64,000 bases of DNA from the NCBI GenBank assembly GCA_022579005.1, contig MU401536.1, positions 91,656-155,655 on the forward strand. Direction: 5' to 3'. This DNA is from Poronia punctata. Its lineage: Eukaryota; Ascomycota; Sordariomycetes; Xylariales; Xylariaceae. The position numbers were made by a program, and so were the translations under genes. Below the pieces are notes generated by a model that was given only the letters and a program-made list of their open reading frames with translations, had not been told where the DNA came from and searched no databases. Shown here piece by piece: positions 35,276 to 46,543 of this stretch. Every line of letters starts with the position of its first letter. Within the stretch, counting starts at the first letter, position 1.

Positions 35276-36028
35276 TTCTTCCGTTTCAATTTTCAATCTC
35301 AATCTTCGGTTTTCGTTCGTTTTTCTCTGGTATGACTGGTGAAATTGGCGGGATGGGATTTGGGGTTCTTGAATGAGAAAAAACGATGTTGTGCTGCTTT
35401 CATGACTGTCTTGAGTCTTGACACGCTTCATTTTCCCTAGTGGTCGATACTAGGTCACGAAGAAACGAGTACGTGATGGGGTTTTAGCTTTTAGAGATGG
35501 GACAGTAGTCTTGATCTAGGTAACCCTTTTGCGGCAGGCTTCCTCAGCCCCGGAAGTTTTGTTGTCAAAGGGTTCATCTGTATAGCCTAAGATGGATGGA
35601 TCATGACAGGGAGGGACTCATTAACGTCGGTTATACTCGTACATTCTCCGGGGAAGGGGTAGTGGGAGGAAGTAACATATATTAGGGGTAAAATATTGTT
35701 TGTCATTTCGTGAGATGTGATGCTAGGTTAGCATGATAGTTTCCCTAATTCCGTTGGGAGGTGATCCTCGAAGATGGAATACGGCCGGCCATATTTGGCG
35801 TTTAAATATCCGAAAGCAACATCTACTCGTACACCTTTATGATATGAACCCCACGATCTCGATTTTTCTCGTATTGTATAATTATCGTCTAAGTCGATAT
35901 CCTCTTTATATCATCGTTGTTTACCTTGACTATCCAGTATCTGTGCACCATTACCTACCTACCTACTAGGTAGGTATCTTGACCGATCCCGTTTCTGAAA
36001 CTTGCCTCTCCCCTTTTCTAGGAATAAA
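35276..36028. promoter_or_regulatory. Shared divergent intergenic region (SDR / FAD monooxygenase)
   Basis: 753 bp between the start codons of the minus-strand SDR and the plus-strand monooxygenase. It must carry both promoters. It contains a CTACCTACCTACTAGGTAGG palindrome-like stretch near 35956-35975. No specific factor site is claimed. Confidence 0.5.
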
Positions 36029-36439
36029 ATGACCACAACCAATGGCAACAGCAGCAGCACCTCACGTCCTCCCACGGGAATAAAAGTAATCGTCGTAGGG
36101 GCCGGTATGTCTTTTTTTTTTTTCGTATTCTTTTCCTTTTCTTTGCTCATCTTCATAATCAATCATATCATAAAACCCGTAAACAATCTTCATTTCCACA
36201 GTTGACCATGTTAACAAAGTCCATAAACCTACCTACCTCCCTTAGGGTTTCGGCGGTTTAGGCGCAGCAATAGAATGTCATCGTCAAGGGCACTCGGTCG
36301 AAATGTACGAATCTTTCGCGGAATTGAAACAATTGGGCGACATTATTTCTTTTAGACCGAATGCAGGACGGATCTTTTATAGATGGTCTGATGGGGAGGT
36401 TGTTCGGAGGATGAGGCCTTTGAGTGTTTGTTTTTTTTT

Positions 36440-36461
36440 CTCTCTCTCTCTCTCTCTCTCT
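36440..36461. repeat. TC microsatellite
   Basis: About eleven TC dinucleotides within the second intron of the monooxygenase. Confidence 0.9.
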
Positions 36462-36688
36462 TTCTTCTCCAAGGTTAATTAATATTACTCTGGGCTTTTT
36501 TTTTTTCCCACCTACTTTCACTAATAATATAAGAAACACTAATAACGAATGATTGAAAAAAAGAAAAGAAAAAAGATCAACTTGAGAAAATACGGCTTCA
36601 ACATCCATAAATACGACACGGGCGAAATCGTCATGAACCAGAAAACACCAGAGTATTCCGTCGAAGCGCCGAATTTCAATGGACATAA

Positions 36689-36913
36689 GGGGGGGGGGGG
36701 GGGGGGGGGTTGAACGAGGTAGTTTTTAATTATGAGAGGGAAGTAAAATGAATAACAAGAAAAGATATGCCATTTATTTTTAAAAATAATTTTTTAATTA
36801 AATNNNNNNNNNNCACCCCCACACCCCCCCCCCCCCCCCCCCCCCCCCCCGCCCCCCCCCCCCCCCCCCCCCCCCCCGCCCCCCCCCCCCCCCCCCCCCC
36901 CCCCGGCCCCCCC
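36689..36913. other. Assembly gap with flanking G and C homopolymers
   Basis: A G-run of 21 (36689-36709), ten N (36804-36813), then an almost pure C stretch to 36913. This interrupts the monooxygenase coding sequence. On both sides lies a version of the same coding segment: VVFNYER on the left and VVFNYARDDLGIP on the right. Sequence here should be treated as unreliable. Confidence 0.9.
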
Positions 36914-37190
36914 TGCACGAGGTCGTGTTTAATTATGCGAGGGACGATCTAGGAATTCCGAGTAAGCTTCTGCCTTTGATATTTGACAATTAGTTGTTCA
37001 GTACTTACAGGTTATTGACTTGAACACATCAGTCCATCTCGGCAATAGAATCCACGAATATTTCGAAGATGAAGATGAATCCGGAATCGTGCTCGCAGAT
37101 GGTACCAAGGTATGTTCTCCTATCTTCTTCATCCATCCATCATACATACCTAAATAATCCATATCTGAAAAGAAGTCTCACCTAACCAAC

Positions 37191-37227
<37 letters not shown>

Positions 37228-37527
37228 TAAAAGCAGACATAACAATCGCAGCCGACGGCGTCCGTTCCCAAGCACGTAAAGCCGTCCTAGGCTACGAAGA
37301 CAAGCCGAAAAGCAGCGGATACGCCGTCTGGCGAGCCTGGTTTTCGAGTAAAGAAATCTTGGCCGATCCCCTGACTGCGCAGTTTTGCGAAGATGGGGGA
37401 TACGTTTAATGGGTGGATTGGGCCGGATATGCATTTTTCGTAAGTACCTACTTTATCTAACCTACCTATTTACCTATCAAAAACGAACTAATAATTCTTT
37501 CAGATGGTATAAACTAAACTAAACGGC

Positions 37528-37558
<31 letters not shown>

Positions 37559-38523
37559 TCAGCAACCATCAAAACCGGCCAAGACTGCTGCTGGGTCCTC
37601 ACCCACCCAGACAAACACAACATCTCCGAATCATGGTCCTTTCCCGGGAAACTCTCGGAAGTCCTCCAGGCAATCAAAGACTGGGACCCCATGTGTAAGC
37701 GAATCATATCCGAGACTCCCGAGAGTACGCTCGTAGATTGGAAAGTGGTATACCGCGACCCTTTACCCACTTGGACGAGTCCACGGGCGAGGATCCTGTT
37801 GTTGGGGGATGCTGCCCATTATCCGTTTTTGCCTACTAGTGCTCAGGGGGCTACGCAGGCGCTTGAAGATGGGGGTGAGTTTTCTCATCTATCTATCTTT
37901 TTATTTATTTATTCATTCATTCTATTTGTTACCTACTCGAAACTGGGAGAGCTGCTAATAAATAAATATCGGGAATAAAGTATCCATAGCAGTATGTCTT
38001 CGTAAAGGCGGCGAGGAAAACGTGCAAATATCTGTTCGTGCTCGTGAAAAGATTCGGTATGATCGTGTGCGAGAGACGCAGAAGACGGGGGAGTCGACGA
38101 GGGATAGATGGCATAAGACGGATTGGGAAAGGGTCAGGGAGAATCCCGAGATTGTGAGATTGCCTCGGGAAGATTGGATTTTTGATTTCGATGCGGAGAG
38201 GAATGCGGAGGAGACGTATGATGATGTTGTGAAGGGGTTGATGGTATAATTAGACGATGTTAAGGGGTGTCAGTAAGGTAGATTCATGTATGTCGTTGTT
38301 TTCCATGAGAGACTTCAGTGGCTTATTTGATCTGGCAACTGTACGAGTACATCAGACGGGAGTGACACATTTGTTGGGATACCATGAATACAACAAAAAT
38401 CCAACATTGGATGAAAAGGACATTCCAACTTTGCTCTCTCTTTTATTGACCTACTACATACCAATTCCATATACTTCATCATTTGCACACACGTCTTGCT
38501 CCGAAAGATAGGTAGTGAGACTC

Positions 38524-40422
38524 TTATGCCTGTTCCCCTCCATTGCTTGATCCATTCTCAACATGAACAACTTCAGGCTTCTCATCGAGAGCTACATGAC
38601 GTCCGGTGCATCGATACTTGGAAAACATTCGCGCTGGTAGACGAGCCTCAAACTATACAAGACACATTAGCAGGTCCGATTGTAACAGACAATAAGTAAA
38701 ACAACTCACCATCTCATCGATTTCTTCCAATCTACGCCCCTTGACTTCCGGAAGATGGAAGAAAATCCAAGTTCCGGCAACAAGACAGCTTCCCGCCCAT
38801 ATATAGCCATACTTTGGACCCCATCCGAGTTCCAGGGTGTTAATAAAATACGGAGCGGTGAATGTGGTGAGCCAAGCACCGAAGAAACCAATGGCCGTAG
38901 CAAGACCGAATGTATGACTACGTAGGCGCTGAGACGCGAGCTCGCCGCCCGAAAGCCAGGCATAGGTAGAGATCATGGCGTTATAGGCGACAATGTAGAC
39001 GACGCCGAGTCCCACCGTTGCTTTTCCCGTTCTGGTGGTGCCGGGTTCGATGGTGTAGATGACGGCCATGATTAACTGCGTAAGACCGCAGACGACGAAG
39101 CCAGACATCATCATGACTCTTCGACGGCCGAGTTTGGTGATGGCCAACGCGTTGAATCCCAAGGCGGCTACTCCGACTCCGGTCAAGATGCAGGAGTTTT
39201 CGAATGCGTTTCCGACGTTGGCCATTTCGAAGAAATATGTGCCGTATGCTTTATGCCTTTGTCAGTTACTTTACCTATCGGTGAGATGCAGAGACGTACC
39301 GGTATGACTTACAAATCACAAACATGGCCCCTGATGCTGCCTGAGAGGTTAAGCCGAGGACGGAAATGATGGTTCGGCGTCGGTCGATTGGATTCTTGAA
39401 CAAGGTAAGATATCCAACACTTGACTGCAACTGAGCTTCTGCAGCTAATGTGGTCTTCATCTCGTCCAGCTCATCCGCAACAGACCATCCTGTCGGTCTC
39501 AACCGTCGGAGCGCAAGAGCGGCCTCGTCAAATTTGCCATCTGTGCAATGTTAGTGCATCGATTCAATAACTTGGAGAGCTTGTGGCATTCAACATACGG
39601 GCTGCTAGCCATCGTGGACTTTCGGGTATAAAGAATAGCCCGACAAACAGGATCAGAGGTATGACATGGACGATCCCCAACGGGATGATGTAGGCCTTTC
39701 TGTTCTGTATCTTGGACGTGACATTGTCAATCACGGTACCGATGAGAGTGCCTAAGCTTAAGGTCAGCAAAAACAAGGTGCCGTCGATATTCCAACTGCT
39801 TGCTTACCAACCGACACCCAAAATGTAAAGATGGAGATACCAAACCCTCTATAACGACCAGGGGAGCACTCCTATCAGGGGAATCAGCCCGGCTCGACCA
39901 GAATGGCAGCATATCGGCGTACCTGAATATAGAGTTGCGCATGCGTCATCAAAAGACCATTCGAGAGCCCGATGATCAATCTCCCAGCATATAACCCGCC
40001 GACATAAGTAGTAGCCTGCATCAAGGCCGTCGAGACGAAAACGCCAAAGCAGGCAATCCAAAGTGACATCTTCCGTCCGAAATACTTGGCCGTAAGTCCC
40101 GCTGTCGAAGAAGATATGAAAGCGCCCAGGATCATCAACGAAGCTATTAACTGTTGCCGCTCGGAACCAATGTTCCAACCAAGTCGTACCGAAGGGTCCT
40201 TTTGCCCAAACACCTACGATAACCCCTTCAGCACATTCCTCGTGGTCTGGTTCCTCTTGAACTAGAGACACTTACTTGGAGAAATCCGACCATGGCTTGC
40301 AGACCACCGATGATGCCAAAGTCGAGTCCATATTGGAATGAGCTCAACGAGACCAGTGTGACGATGGCCAATGTCTTTCGATGCTCTCTTATACCCCTTT
40401 TCTGGTCTTGCTCAAGCGCCAT
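38524..40422 (-). CDS. MFS transporter, sugar-porter type, 516 aa
   Basis: Seven exons, 40422-40276, 40213-39923, 39871-39808, 39751-39599, 39540-39313, 39248-38710 and 38652-38524, join in phase to 516 residues, normal for the sugar porter family. These are plasma-membrane proton symporters or facilitators with 12 membrane helices. Signature pieces: SSFQYGLDFGIIGGLQAM in helix 1, AKYFGRKMSLWIACFG (GRK loop), AGRLIIGLSNG, ECSPGRYRGFGIS (the PESPR-like loop after helix 4), IPESPRWLAA at the domain border, TKLGRRRVMMMSG, and LPEVKGRRLEEIDEM at the end of helix 12. The first exon encodes a cytosolic N-terminus. The tail has no recognised motif. The substrate is unknown; similar proteins carry hexoses, lactose, maltose or quinate. 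It neighbours the disrupted monooxygenase and SDR and may once have served the same pathway. Confidence 0.93.
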
Positions 40423-41680
40423 GTTTTTAAGTTGGTTTTCGCCAAGTAGTCGTCATCGTTGTTAGTCTATGATTGGTATCCTAAGAAAAGTCGAGGCCTC
40501 GACTACAGGAGAGCCTAGCCACCAAGACAAAGAATACTCGTAGGTAATAGATCTCGAACTTCCCCGCATACCTTAATTGCCCAGTCTGTGTAGATTCACC
40601 CTCCCCTCCGAACCGGCTAATGCCTCTTTTTGCCTCGGCGGCAACCGAGAGTTACCCTATATTTGACAGTAAATAACACGGACACTGGGCACCGAGACCC
40701 TGTCATCGACATGTTCTGGCCACAACTTGGTACAAAAAGGTTTGACAAACTCCGTTTGATCTCCTCTCTGAGTCTAAACCATCCTGACAAAGCCGGATTA
40801 GCGGAGCTGGATTGGTGGTATCCTCTGTTCTCTACATACCAAGGCAAAGTGTATGATTTTGAGTCAAAGGAGACGCTACAGCTTGGTTGGATTGTTAGAT
40901 GAAAGATGAGATCCTTGGCCGAACCTGGCATGCCCAAATCGAATCCTAGGTTAGTGGCATTAGGTAATCCCAGAGGTTACACGAGGTGTCACGGTCTGGT
41001 GCAGCTGTTAGACCATACCTCTTCCGCTCAGATTACAACTGGTATCCCGTTTTCCACTGGGAAATAATAAGACGGGGTTATCCGTACTATAGATGTCCTT
41101 GGAAACACATATTATTGTGTTGGAATAGTTTTATATTGTCGGCGGCCTCTTCCCACATGCCATTATTTCAACAATCTGTCTTTCACTCTAGCCCAAGGTA
41201 GGTCAAGAAAGTATTGCAAGACAAGATCATCTGTCAGACACTCACTTAATTCAGGCTTGCCAGCTTGGCCGTCTTATTTGCCGGTAAATAAGTTTGCCAG
41301 AAGTCGCTATAACAATGGTTCGTCTGTTAAGAGCCGGCACATCACTGCCATATCCTACGACGTTGGTGTTGTGGTCTTGACTTCTAAGCCCAGCCAGCCT
41401 CCTTCTTGCGCGGAAGGCGGGACGGCCGCACAGGAACCCCAACTGCTTTCCGATATGCGCCCCTTTCCGGGCTCGCTCGCACGCAGCAAGTCCTGTGAGT
41501 TCCTGTATCCATCCGAGGCCCAGATGATATGATGCGGATACAAACTAGGCTCGTTACGTAACCTTCGCTTCCTGTTGTGACATGGACCATTATGGAATAG
41601 CAACAGGGGCTGCTTTTAGTATCCGGTTGTGAATTGGCCCATCACACGTTTGATTGTGTCTTGATCATTCAGAGAATGGA
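40423..41680. other. Intergenic region, no gene recognised
   Basis: 1.26 kb between the MFS start and the MTR3 stop codon. The open frames here (for example about 40630-40902) lack introns, family motifs or neighbours in phase, and are left unannotated. Confidence 0.55.
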
Positions 41681-42615
41681 TCATGATATTTCTTGTTCGG
41701 GCTTAACTGCTTGTTTAAGAGCAGTGACAACGACAAGGTTGGCATTCCGGCATGCAATCAAGCATCTTTCAACCATGTTGTTGTATAAAACGGTGTCTGA
41801 CCCGGGTAACTGGCCCTTGAACCATAGGTTTGTGACCTCGTCCCTTGTAGGTAGGTAAGCAACGCAGCAAGCCGCGTATATCTTATGGAAGTCGCCCACC
41901 GGAGGGTCGATAACAATAGTAGGCTGGCTGAGGGCATCCTTGGCGACCAGCGCCGCAACACCTCCGGCCACGGTGTCAACACAGTCGATGCCCGCATCCG
42001 CAATGGCAGCCGACGCTACAGTGATGCAGCCGCTCAACACATTCATTATATCCCATACGTCGTCTCGGTGGTTCTCGGGCGCATTACGGTCCTGATCACC
42101 CTCTATGACGGTGACTATCACATCAACACCACTCTTGGGCCAACGGTCGGCGATAATGGCACCGCGCAATGCCGTCTCCAAGTGTACGCCGAGGTCGCGT
42201 TCGCTCGAGTCTCGTAGGTAGCCACGCCTTTGCTTCGTGGCGAACGGCGCATATTTGACGTGGGTTGTGAGGATTATATGAGGAGAGAAAGGTGCGGATC
42301 GTGGGAGAGCTCTTGGGCCGTGGACGGTGCAGGTTAATTTGAGGCTCGTATTACTCGGACCGGTACCATCTGGATTCACGAGCTCTAGGTAGGCCGATCC
42401 AGAAGCTGATGGGGTCACGCCTGTTTTTAAGACTGTGCGAGGAATCAGCAATTTCCCGGGATTCAAATCAATGCAGTTGCAGCTTTCCACCTACAGATTT
42501 TGCGACTGACATTATCAGGCCTCTCAGTTCGTTGTATGTCTCTAGGTGGTGGAGCGTCAAAGACTGGTGGCAGTGTAGTGCCTACCGGGCCGTTTATTCT
42601 CCTCCGATCGGCCAT
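41681..42615 (-). CDS. MTR3: Exosome complex subunit Mtr3 (RNase PH fold), 290 aa
   Basis: Two exons, 42615-42495 and 42432-41681, phase conserved, 290 residues. Mtr3 is one of six RNase PH-type proteins forming the inactive ring of the RNA exosome in nucleus and cytoplasm; the ring channels RNA to Rrp44 and Rrp6. The N-terminus MADRRRINGPVGTTLPPVF and the join KIFLKTGVTPSASGSAYLEL are typical. Further RNase PH features are VKYAPFATKQRRGYLRDSSE, DLGVHLETALRGAI and the core helix with LSGCITVASAAIADAGID. The donor is GTAGGT and the acceptor CACAG. A further in-frame ATG 17 codons upstream is judged leader. The last residues, after AYLPTRDEVTNLWFKGQLPG, end in a C-terminal helix as expected. 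Confidence 0.9.
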
Positions 42616-44148
42616 GGTAGGAAGCACGTTGACGCCGCGATTCTTTAGTAAGCAGGGAATCCCCAATGGTTCAAATATGCGCGTGAATAAAGCTTAAGAT
42701 GATAGGTAGGTAACTCGAAAACAGCAGATGTTGATGTCAAAGGACGAGAGTTCAAGTGTAGCTGCACCTACCTTATCGATTACCCCACCATGCTTCATTC
42801 CGAGAAGCTAAAACCCAAGCTCCACTATAAACCAGCCTTCTTCTCCATATAAAAATATACGCGCAGAGAAATTTCGTAACTTTGTTCCTCCACGCTTCCT
42901 TCTCATTATTTCAGATCTGCCATCCAACACCATTAAGAGCCAGCCACCCGGCCATTTGCACGCACGAATGCCCGGTGAAATGAAGCGGCTCTTGTTGTTG
43001 TTGGAGGTACGAAATGATAACAACCATAACTGCTGGGATGAATGAAGCCTTCTCTCGGACGCGCCTCAGGGTTCTGACTACCTGAAAAAAAGGTAGTAAG
43101 TAAGGTAAGCCCAAATACCTTCCTTTTATCCTCCAGCCACCCTTTACACCATATCCTTCCAGCTGCACTCGCTATTGATGAAATTATAACCACTGGTCTC
43201 GCGAACACCTGAGCGTCAGAACCAAACATGCACTACCATCTGAAGCACCATTTTGCCTCGTATCTTCTTGAGAAGCCTTCTTCAGACAACATGACTGACG
43301 AGACATGACAGATGTAGCAATGCAACACGATTGACTTGATCGAATACTTCGCTCCTGGAGATTACAACACGAGGTCAGTTCCCCCTTCAGTTTACTATGA
43401 TGCTTTCCTTTTTTCACATGATGAGACTTCAACATTCAGTTCTGCTTCTGAATCTAATGAAGATACCCATATACCAAAATATATCTCTGATTCCACACCA
43501 TCCGTCAAAACTACATATCTCCAAACTTTTGGTTTTGAATTGGTTTACTGACCATTTCCAAGATTTCATCTTTAGCTTCTTCAACCGATATCCCCCTTCT
43601 TTACAACCTCCAATACGTATCGAACACACAGCAAGTCGTAAGTTGCCTTCGCTTCACTCTCTACATCTACACGAAGTTGGTTCTCTTTATGATGAAAACT
43701 GTTTATCCATTCAACTATCTCACTATGGGTCGAGCCACCCTCCCGCACCGGAGCTAGTCCTTCGGGATTAGTGATGATAGGTTGTGGAGTTGTATCTGGC
43801 AGCTTCGGCCTCGTGTCGGAGTCTGCTGGGAGCGTCATGTTGGCTTCCGTTGTTCCCCGTCCCTACGTGCCGTCTTGGGATGTAGGGATGGGGGGCCGAC
43901 ACATGTGAATGAGTAAAACGGTTCGCTGAATATTGAATATTTGATATCATTTCAAGTCGAGATAATATTCATGTTTCTGGGCTAACATGTCCCAGCAGAT
44001 CCATTACCGCGTCGCCATGTTGAATATTGTAAGTGTAAAAATAAGCGGATATGATGAGCTCGAGGCCGTAGTTATCGTAGAACCGTTTTTCAATTCGGGT
44101 ATAATGTCTATCAAGCAAGTTTAAATATATACATGACATCTCCTGCGT
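42616..44148. other. Intergenic region with one possible small ORF
   Basis: 1.5 kb between two minus-strand genes. Apart from the small frame at 43581-43838 nothing gene-like was seen. The 43.3-43.6 kb part is AT-leaning, ordinary intergenic sequence. Confidence 0.5.
43581..43838 (-). CDS. Possible small hypothetical protein, 85 aa
   Basis: Uninterrupted frame with a good fungal start context (GCCAACATGACG). It begins MTLPADSDTRPKLPDTTPQP and continues EIVEWINSFHHKENQLRVDV, a plausible amphipathic helix, then ATYDLLCVRYVLEVVKKGDI. Composition resembles real protein more than the neighbouring frames do, but no family is recognised and introns could alter both ends. Low confidence. Confidence 0.25.
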   Translation of the reverse strand: MTLPADSDTRPKLPDTTPQPIITNPEGLAPVREGGSTHSEIVEWINSFHHKENQLRVDVESEAKATYDLLCVRYVLEVVKKGDIG

Positions 44149-45238
44149 CTATGATCTTCTATGCATAACACCGGCACCAGCCTGGTGGTTGGGATATACC
44201 AATGTATCAGCAACTACTACGTTCTCTCTTCTGCCAGCAACAAACACGACAACCTCGGCAATGTCGTCGGGCGTTAAAGGGTCAACACCGCTATATATCC
44301 TATTAGTAACGTCGACTTGTGAATCTCGACGACACAGATAGATACTCACGCGTAGACAGCATCGGCCTTGGCCTTGTCACCGTAAAACCTGACAACGGAA
44401 AATTCCTATGCCAGCAATGTCAATATCCCACCAGGTTTATATATCCCAGCCGTTGGAAGAAAGGGAACATACCGTCTCAACCTGACCGGGATCAATCTCC
44501 AAAATCCTCACGCGCGAAGCGACAAGCTCCTTGCGCAGGGCGTCGGTAAAGCTGCGAACAGCGGCCTTGGTAGCACAGTAAATGCTCCCGCCGGCATAGG
44601 GTTCGCGGCCGGCGATGCTGCCGATGTTGATGACGTCGCCGGAACCACCGTTCGGCCGTCGGAGGAAGATGGGCAGGATGGCCTGCGTCATGTTGATGAG
44701 ACCGGTCACGTTGGTCGCGAACATGACGTTCATGTCCTCCTCGGCGATCTCGGGCGCTTTGGCCATGCCTTTGACGAGGCCGCTTTTTCGTTGTTAGTTT
44801 GGGGTATTTCATTTTTTCCCCTCCTCGCCAGGGCTAAAACAGATGGACACGACGGAGGATAACATCATAGATATTGTATATTATCCGCAAAAGAAAAAGA
44901 AATAATGAGAAAATAAGAACTCACGCATTATTAACCAAAACATCAATCTCCCTAAACTCCTCGGGCAGATTCTGCACGAAACTCCTCACCTCCTCGGGCC
45001 TACTAACATCGAGCTGAACGGGCAGAACCCTGACGTTCTTCTCCTTGCCTACCTCGGCTTCGATATCGGCAGCGATTTCTTTCAATGTATCGATTCGTCG
45101 AGCGGTGAGGACTAGTCTCAGACCGGATGCCGCCGTTCGTGCGAATTCAAAGGCCGTGCTTCGGCCTATCCCCGACGACGCCCCTGTTATCACGATGGTT
45201 TTGCCCGAGAGGCGCTTGGACATTGATGAGGTGGACAT
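44149..45238 (-). CDS. NADP-dependent short-chain dehydrogenase (YMR226C-like), 273 aa
   Basis: Exons 45238-44925, 44782-44473, 44405-44350 and 44290-44149 join in phase to 273 residues. A classical SDR: cofactor motif TGASSGIG (residues 18-25), an NNAG motif split by the first intron (NNA | GLVKG), and a catalytic Ser160, Tyr173, Lys177 set (INIGSIAG and YCATK). IDPGQVET follows. The arrangement resembles the yeast YMR226C / bacterial YdfG group, NADP-dependent 3-hydroxy acid (serine, L-allo-threonine) dehydrogenases. An upstream in-frame ATG at 45436 would add 66 residues, rich in Ser, Thr, His and Arg, that could be a mitochondrial presequence. The shorter start (MSTSSMSKRLSGK) matches the family N-terminus and is preferred. 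Intron acceptors here are short and A-rich (AACGAAAAAG). Substrate inferred only. Confidence 0.88.
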
Positions 45239-46459
45239 TTTGCGGGATGATGATGATTTAGGGAAGGATAAGTGGGGGGAGGGGGAGCGGCGGGTTAGCT
45301 GAGAGAGGCTGTTATGTGTATGTGTATGTGTATATGGGGCGGTCCGGAAGGCTCTTGTTGACAATGTTGGTTGGAGAGTGCGTAGGATATGCTGGGCCGA
45401 AGCTGCAGGTATTGTGCGATGGAGATGGAGGGGCATGTAGAAAGATGAAAGAGAAAGATAGATATGTGGGATGTTAGGTTAGGTTAGGTGAGGAAGGATG
45501 AGTGGAGGATGTACGGTCGGCTGGTCGGATCTTGTCGGCCGTTTCAAGTCTACTGTAATTGCGATGTTGGCCCCCCCTTTTTTTCTGATCGGACCGGCCA
45601 AGTAAGGTAAGTCTTAAAGATTTACGCGGGATGGGTGACTATGGGATGAGATAATACACCAATCCGTAAAGGTTGTTAGATGGTATCTACAGGAATAGTA
45701 ACGAGACGACAATTAGACTGAGGTTAGGTTAGACAAGATAGAGGCACAAGTGTAAATAAATAAACAAATACAAAAGAGCTCAATTGCGTCCCGGTAATAG
45801 GTAAGCGCTCCAAAAGATCGTGGATTCGATAAAGCACCGTAAAGTAGGTGATTCGATATCGGAGTGTAGTCTAGGTAGGTGACAAGGTCGGTTCGATGTC
45901 GCCATCGTGCCTAACCTAGCATGGTCTCCGGTTTTTTTTTTTTTTTTTTTTTTTTTGCGTGCTTCTTTCCTCAACCCCGCCATTTTCTCCAATTCCTAGA
46001 CTACCCCGCCAACTTTGCAACAATACGTGAACACCGGATTTGCAAAGACGACGAAAGGAGAGATAGGACAGAACTTGGGGATCTGCAGTATATAATAGAT
46101 AGGACAAATTCTAAAGAATAACTTGGTATATCTACGAGTAACACAGATACTTGACGTATTACAAATATGCCTGTAACTATTGCAGGTAAAAGACAATAGA
46201 CCCAAACCTCGACAGCACATACAACACACGTACAACAAAGGAGATCAAGGTAGCGGCAGCCAAGGTACATATGTCGTTTGAATCTATCTTAAAAAGAAGG
46301 ATCCCAATTACATACATGCCAGTCTCTGTTGTTATTGCCTGCGTTGGACTTCTCAATTGTTGCGGAAGTATAACCTAGGTCAAACGTCAAAAAGGCATAC
46401 TAAGCGTGTATTCTTGTTGTCGTATTATATACTCGTATTACTTGCATAGTTACCAATCA
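45239..46459. other. Intergenic region, no gene recognised
   Basis: Contains a possible presequence frame for the SDR (45239-45436), GTTAGGTTAGGTTAGGTGAGG short repeats near 45475-45495, and a 25-nt T-run at 45932-45956. No gene seen. Confidence 0.55.
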
Positions 46460-46543
46460 TCTCTCATAGTGTAGTGGTTTAGCACGTAGGATTTTGATTC
46501 ATACCAAACTTCCTGAGTCCCCGGTTCGATCCCGGGTGAGAGA
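46460..46543 (+). tRNA. tRNA-Gln (anticodon TTG), with 12-nt intron
   Basis: Full cloverleaf by hand. The acceptor stem TCTCTCA pairs 7 of 7 with TGAGAGA. The D-arm is GTG/CAC, and the anticodon stem TAGGA/TCCTG closes a TTTTGAT loop with anticodon TTG at 46494-46496. The T-arm is CCCGG-TTCGATC-CCGGG. The two anticodon-arm halves are separated by a 12-nt intron at the canonical place, one base after the anticodon (about 46498-46509). A TTTTT pol III terminator follows at about 46559-46563. It decodes CAA glutamine codons. Confidence 0.95.

Larger units (their letters stand above)
36029..38249 (+). pseudogene. FAD-dependent monooxygenase, disrupted by indels and an assembly gap
   Basis: Group A flavoprotein monooxygenase (salicylate-hydroxylase-like) by motif order. 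The dinucleotide motif is split by intron 1 (exon 1 36029-36104 ends in VIVVGAG; exon 2 from 36246 continues FGGLGAAIECHRQGHSVEMY). Later come FRPNAGRIFYRW, LRKYGFNIHKYDTGEIVMNQ, the DG motif ITIAADGVRSQAR (exon from 37227) and the GD motif LLGDAAHYPFLPTSAQGATQ (exon ending 37874). The last exon is 37981-38249. Such enzymes use NAD(P)H and O2 to hydroxylate small substrates. Problems: an extra G at the exon 2 start, an extra G near 37391-37395 creating a stop, a non-phasing join after 37440, a G-run at 36689-36709 and ten N at 36804-36813. Decay and assembly error cannot be separated here. It is convergent with the MFS transporter 274 bp downstream. Confidence 0.75.

Noticed and set aside
40630..40902. 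90-residue plus-strand frame between MFS and MTR3
   Set aside because: No recognisable family, no extension through splicing, and competing frames of similar length on the other strand.
45475..45495. GTTAGGTTAGGTTAGG resembling telomere repeat
   Set aside because: The unit is TTAGG-type, very short and surrounded by ordinary genes; not evidence of a telomere.
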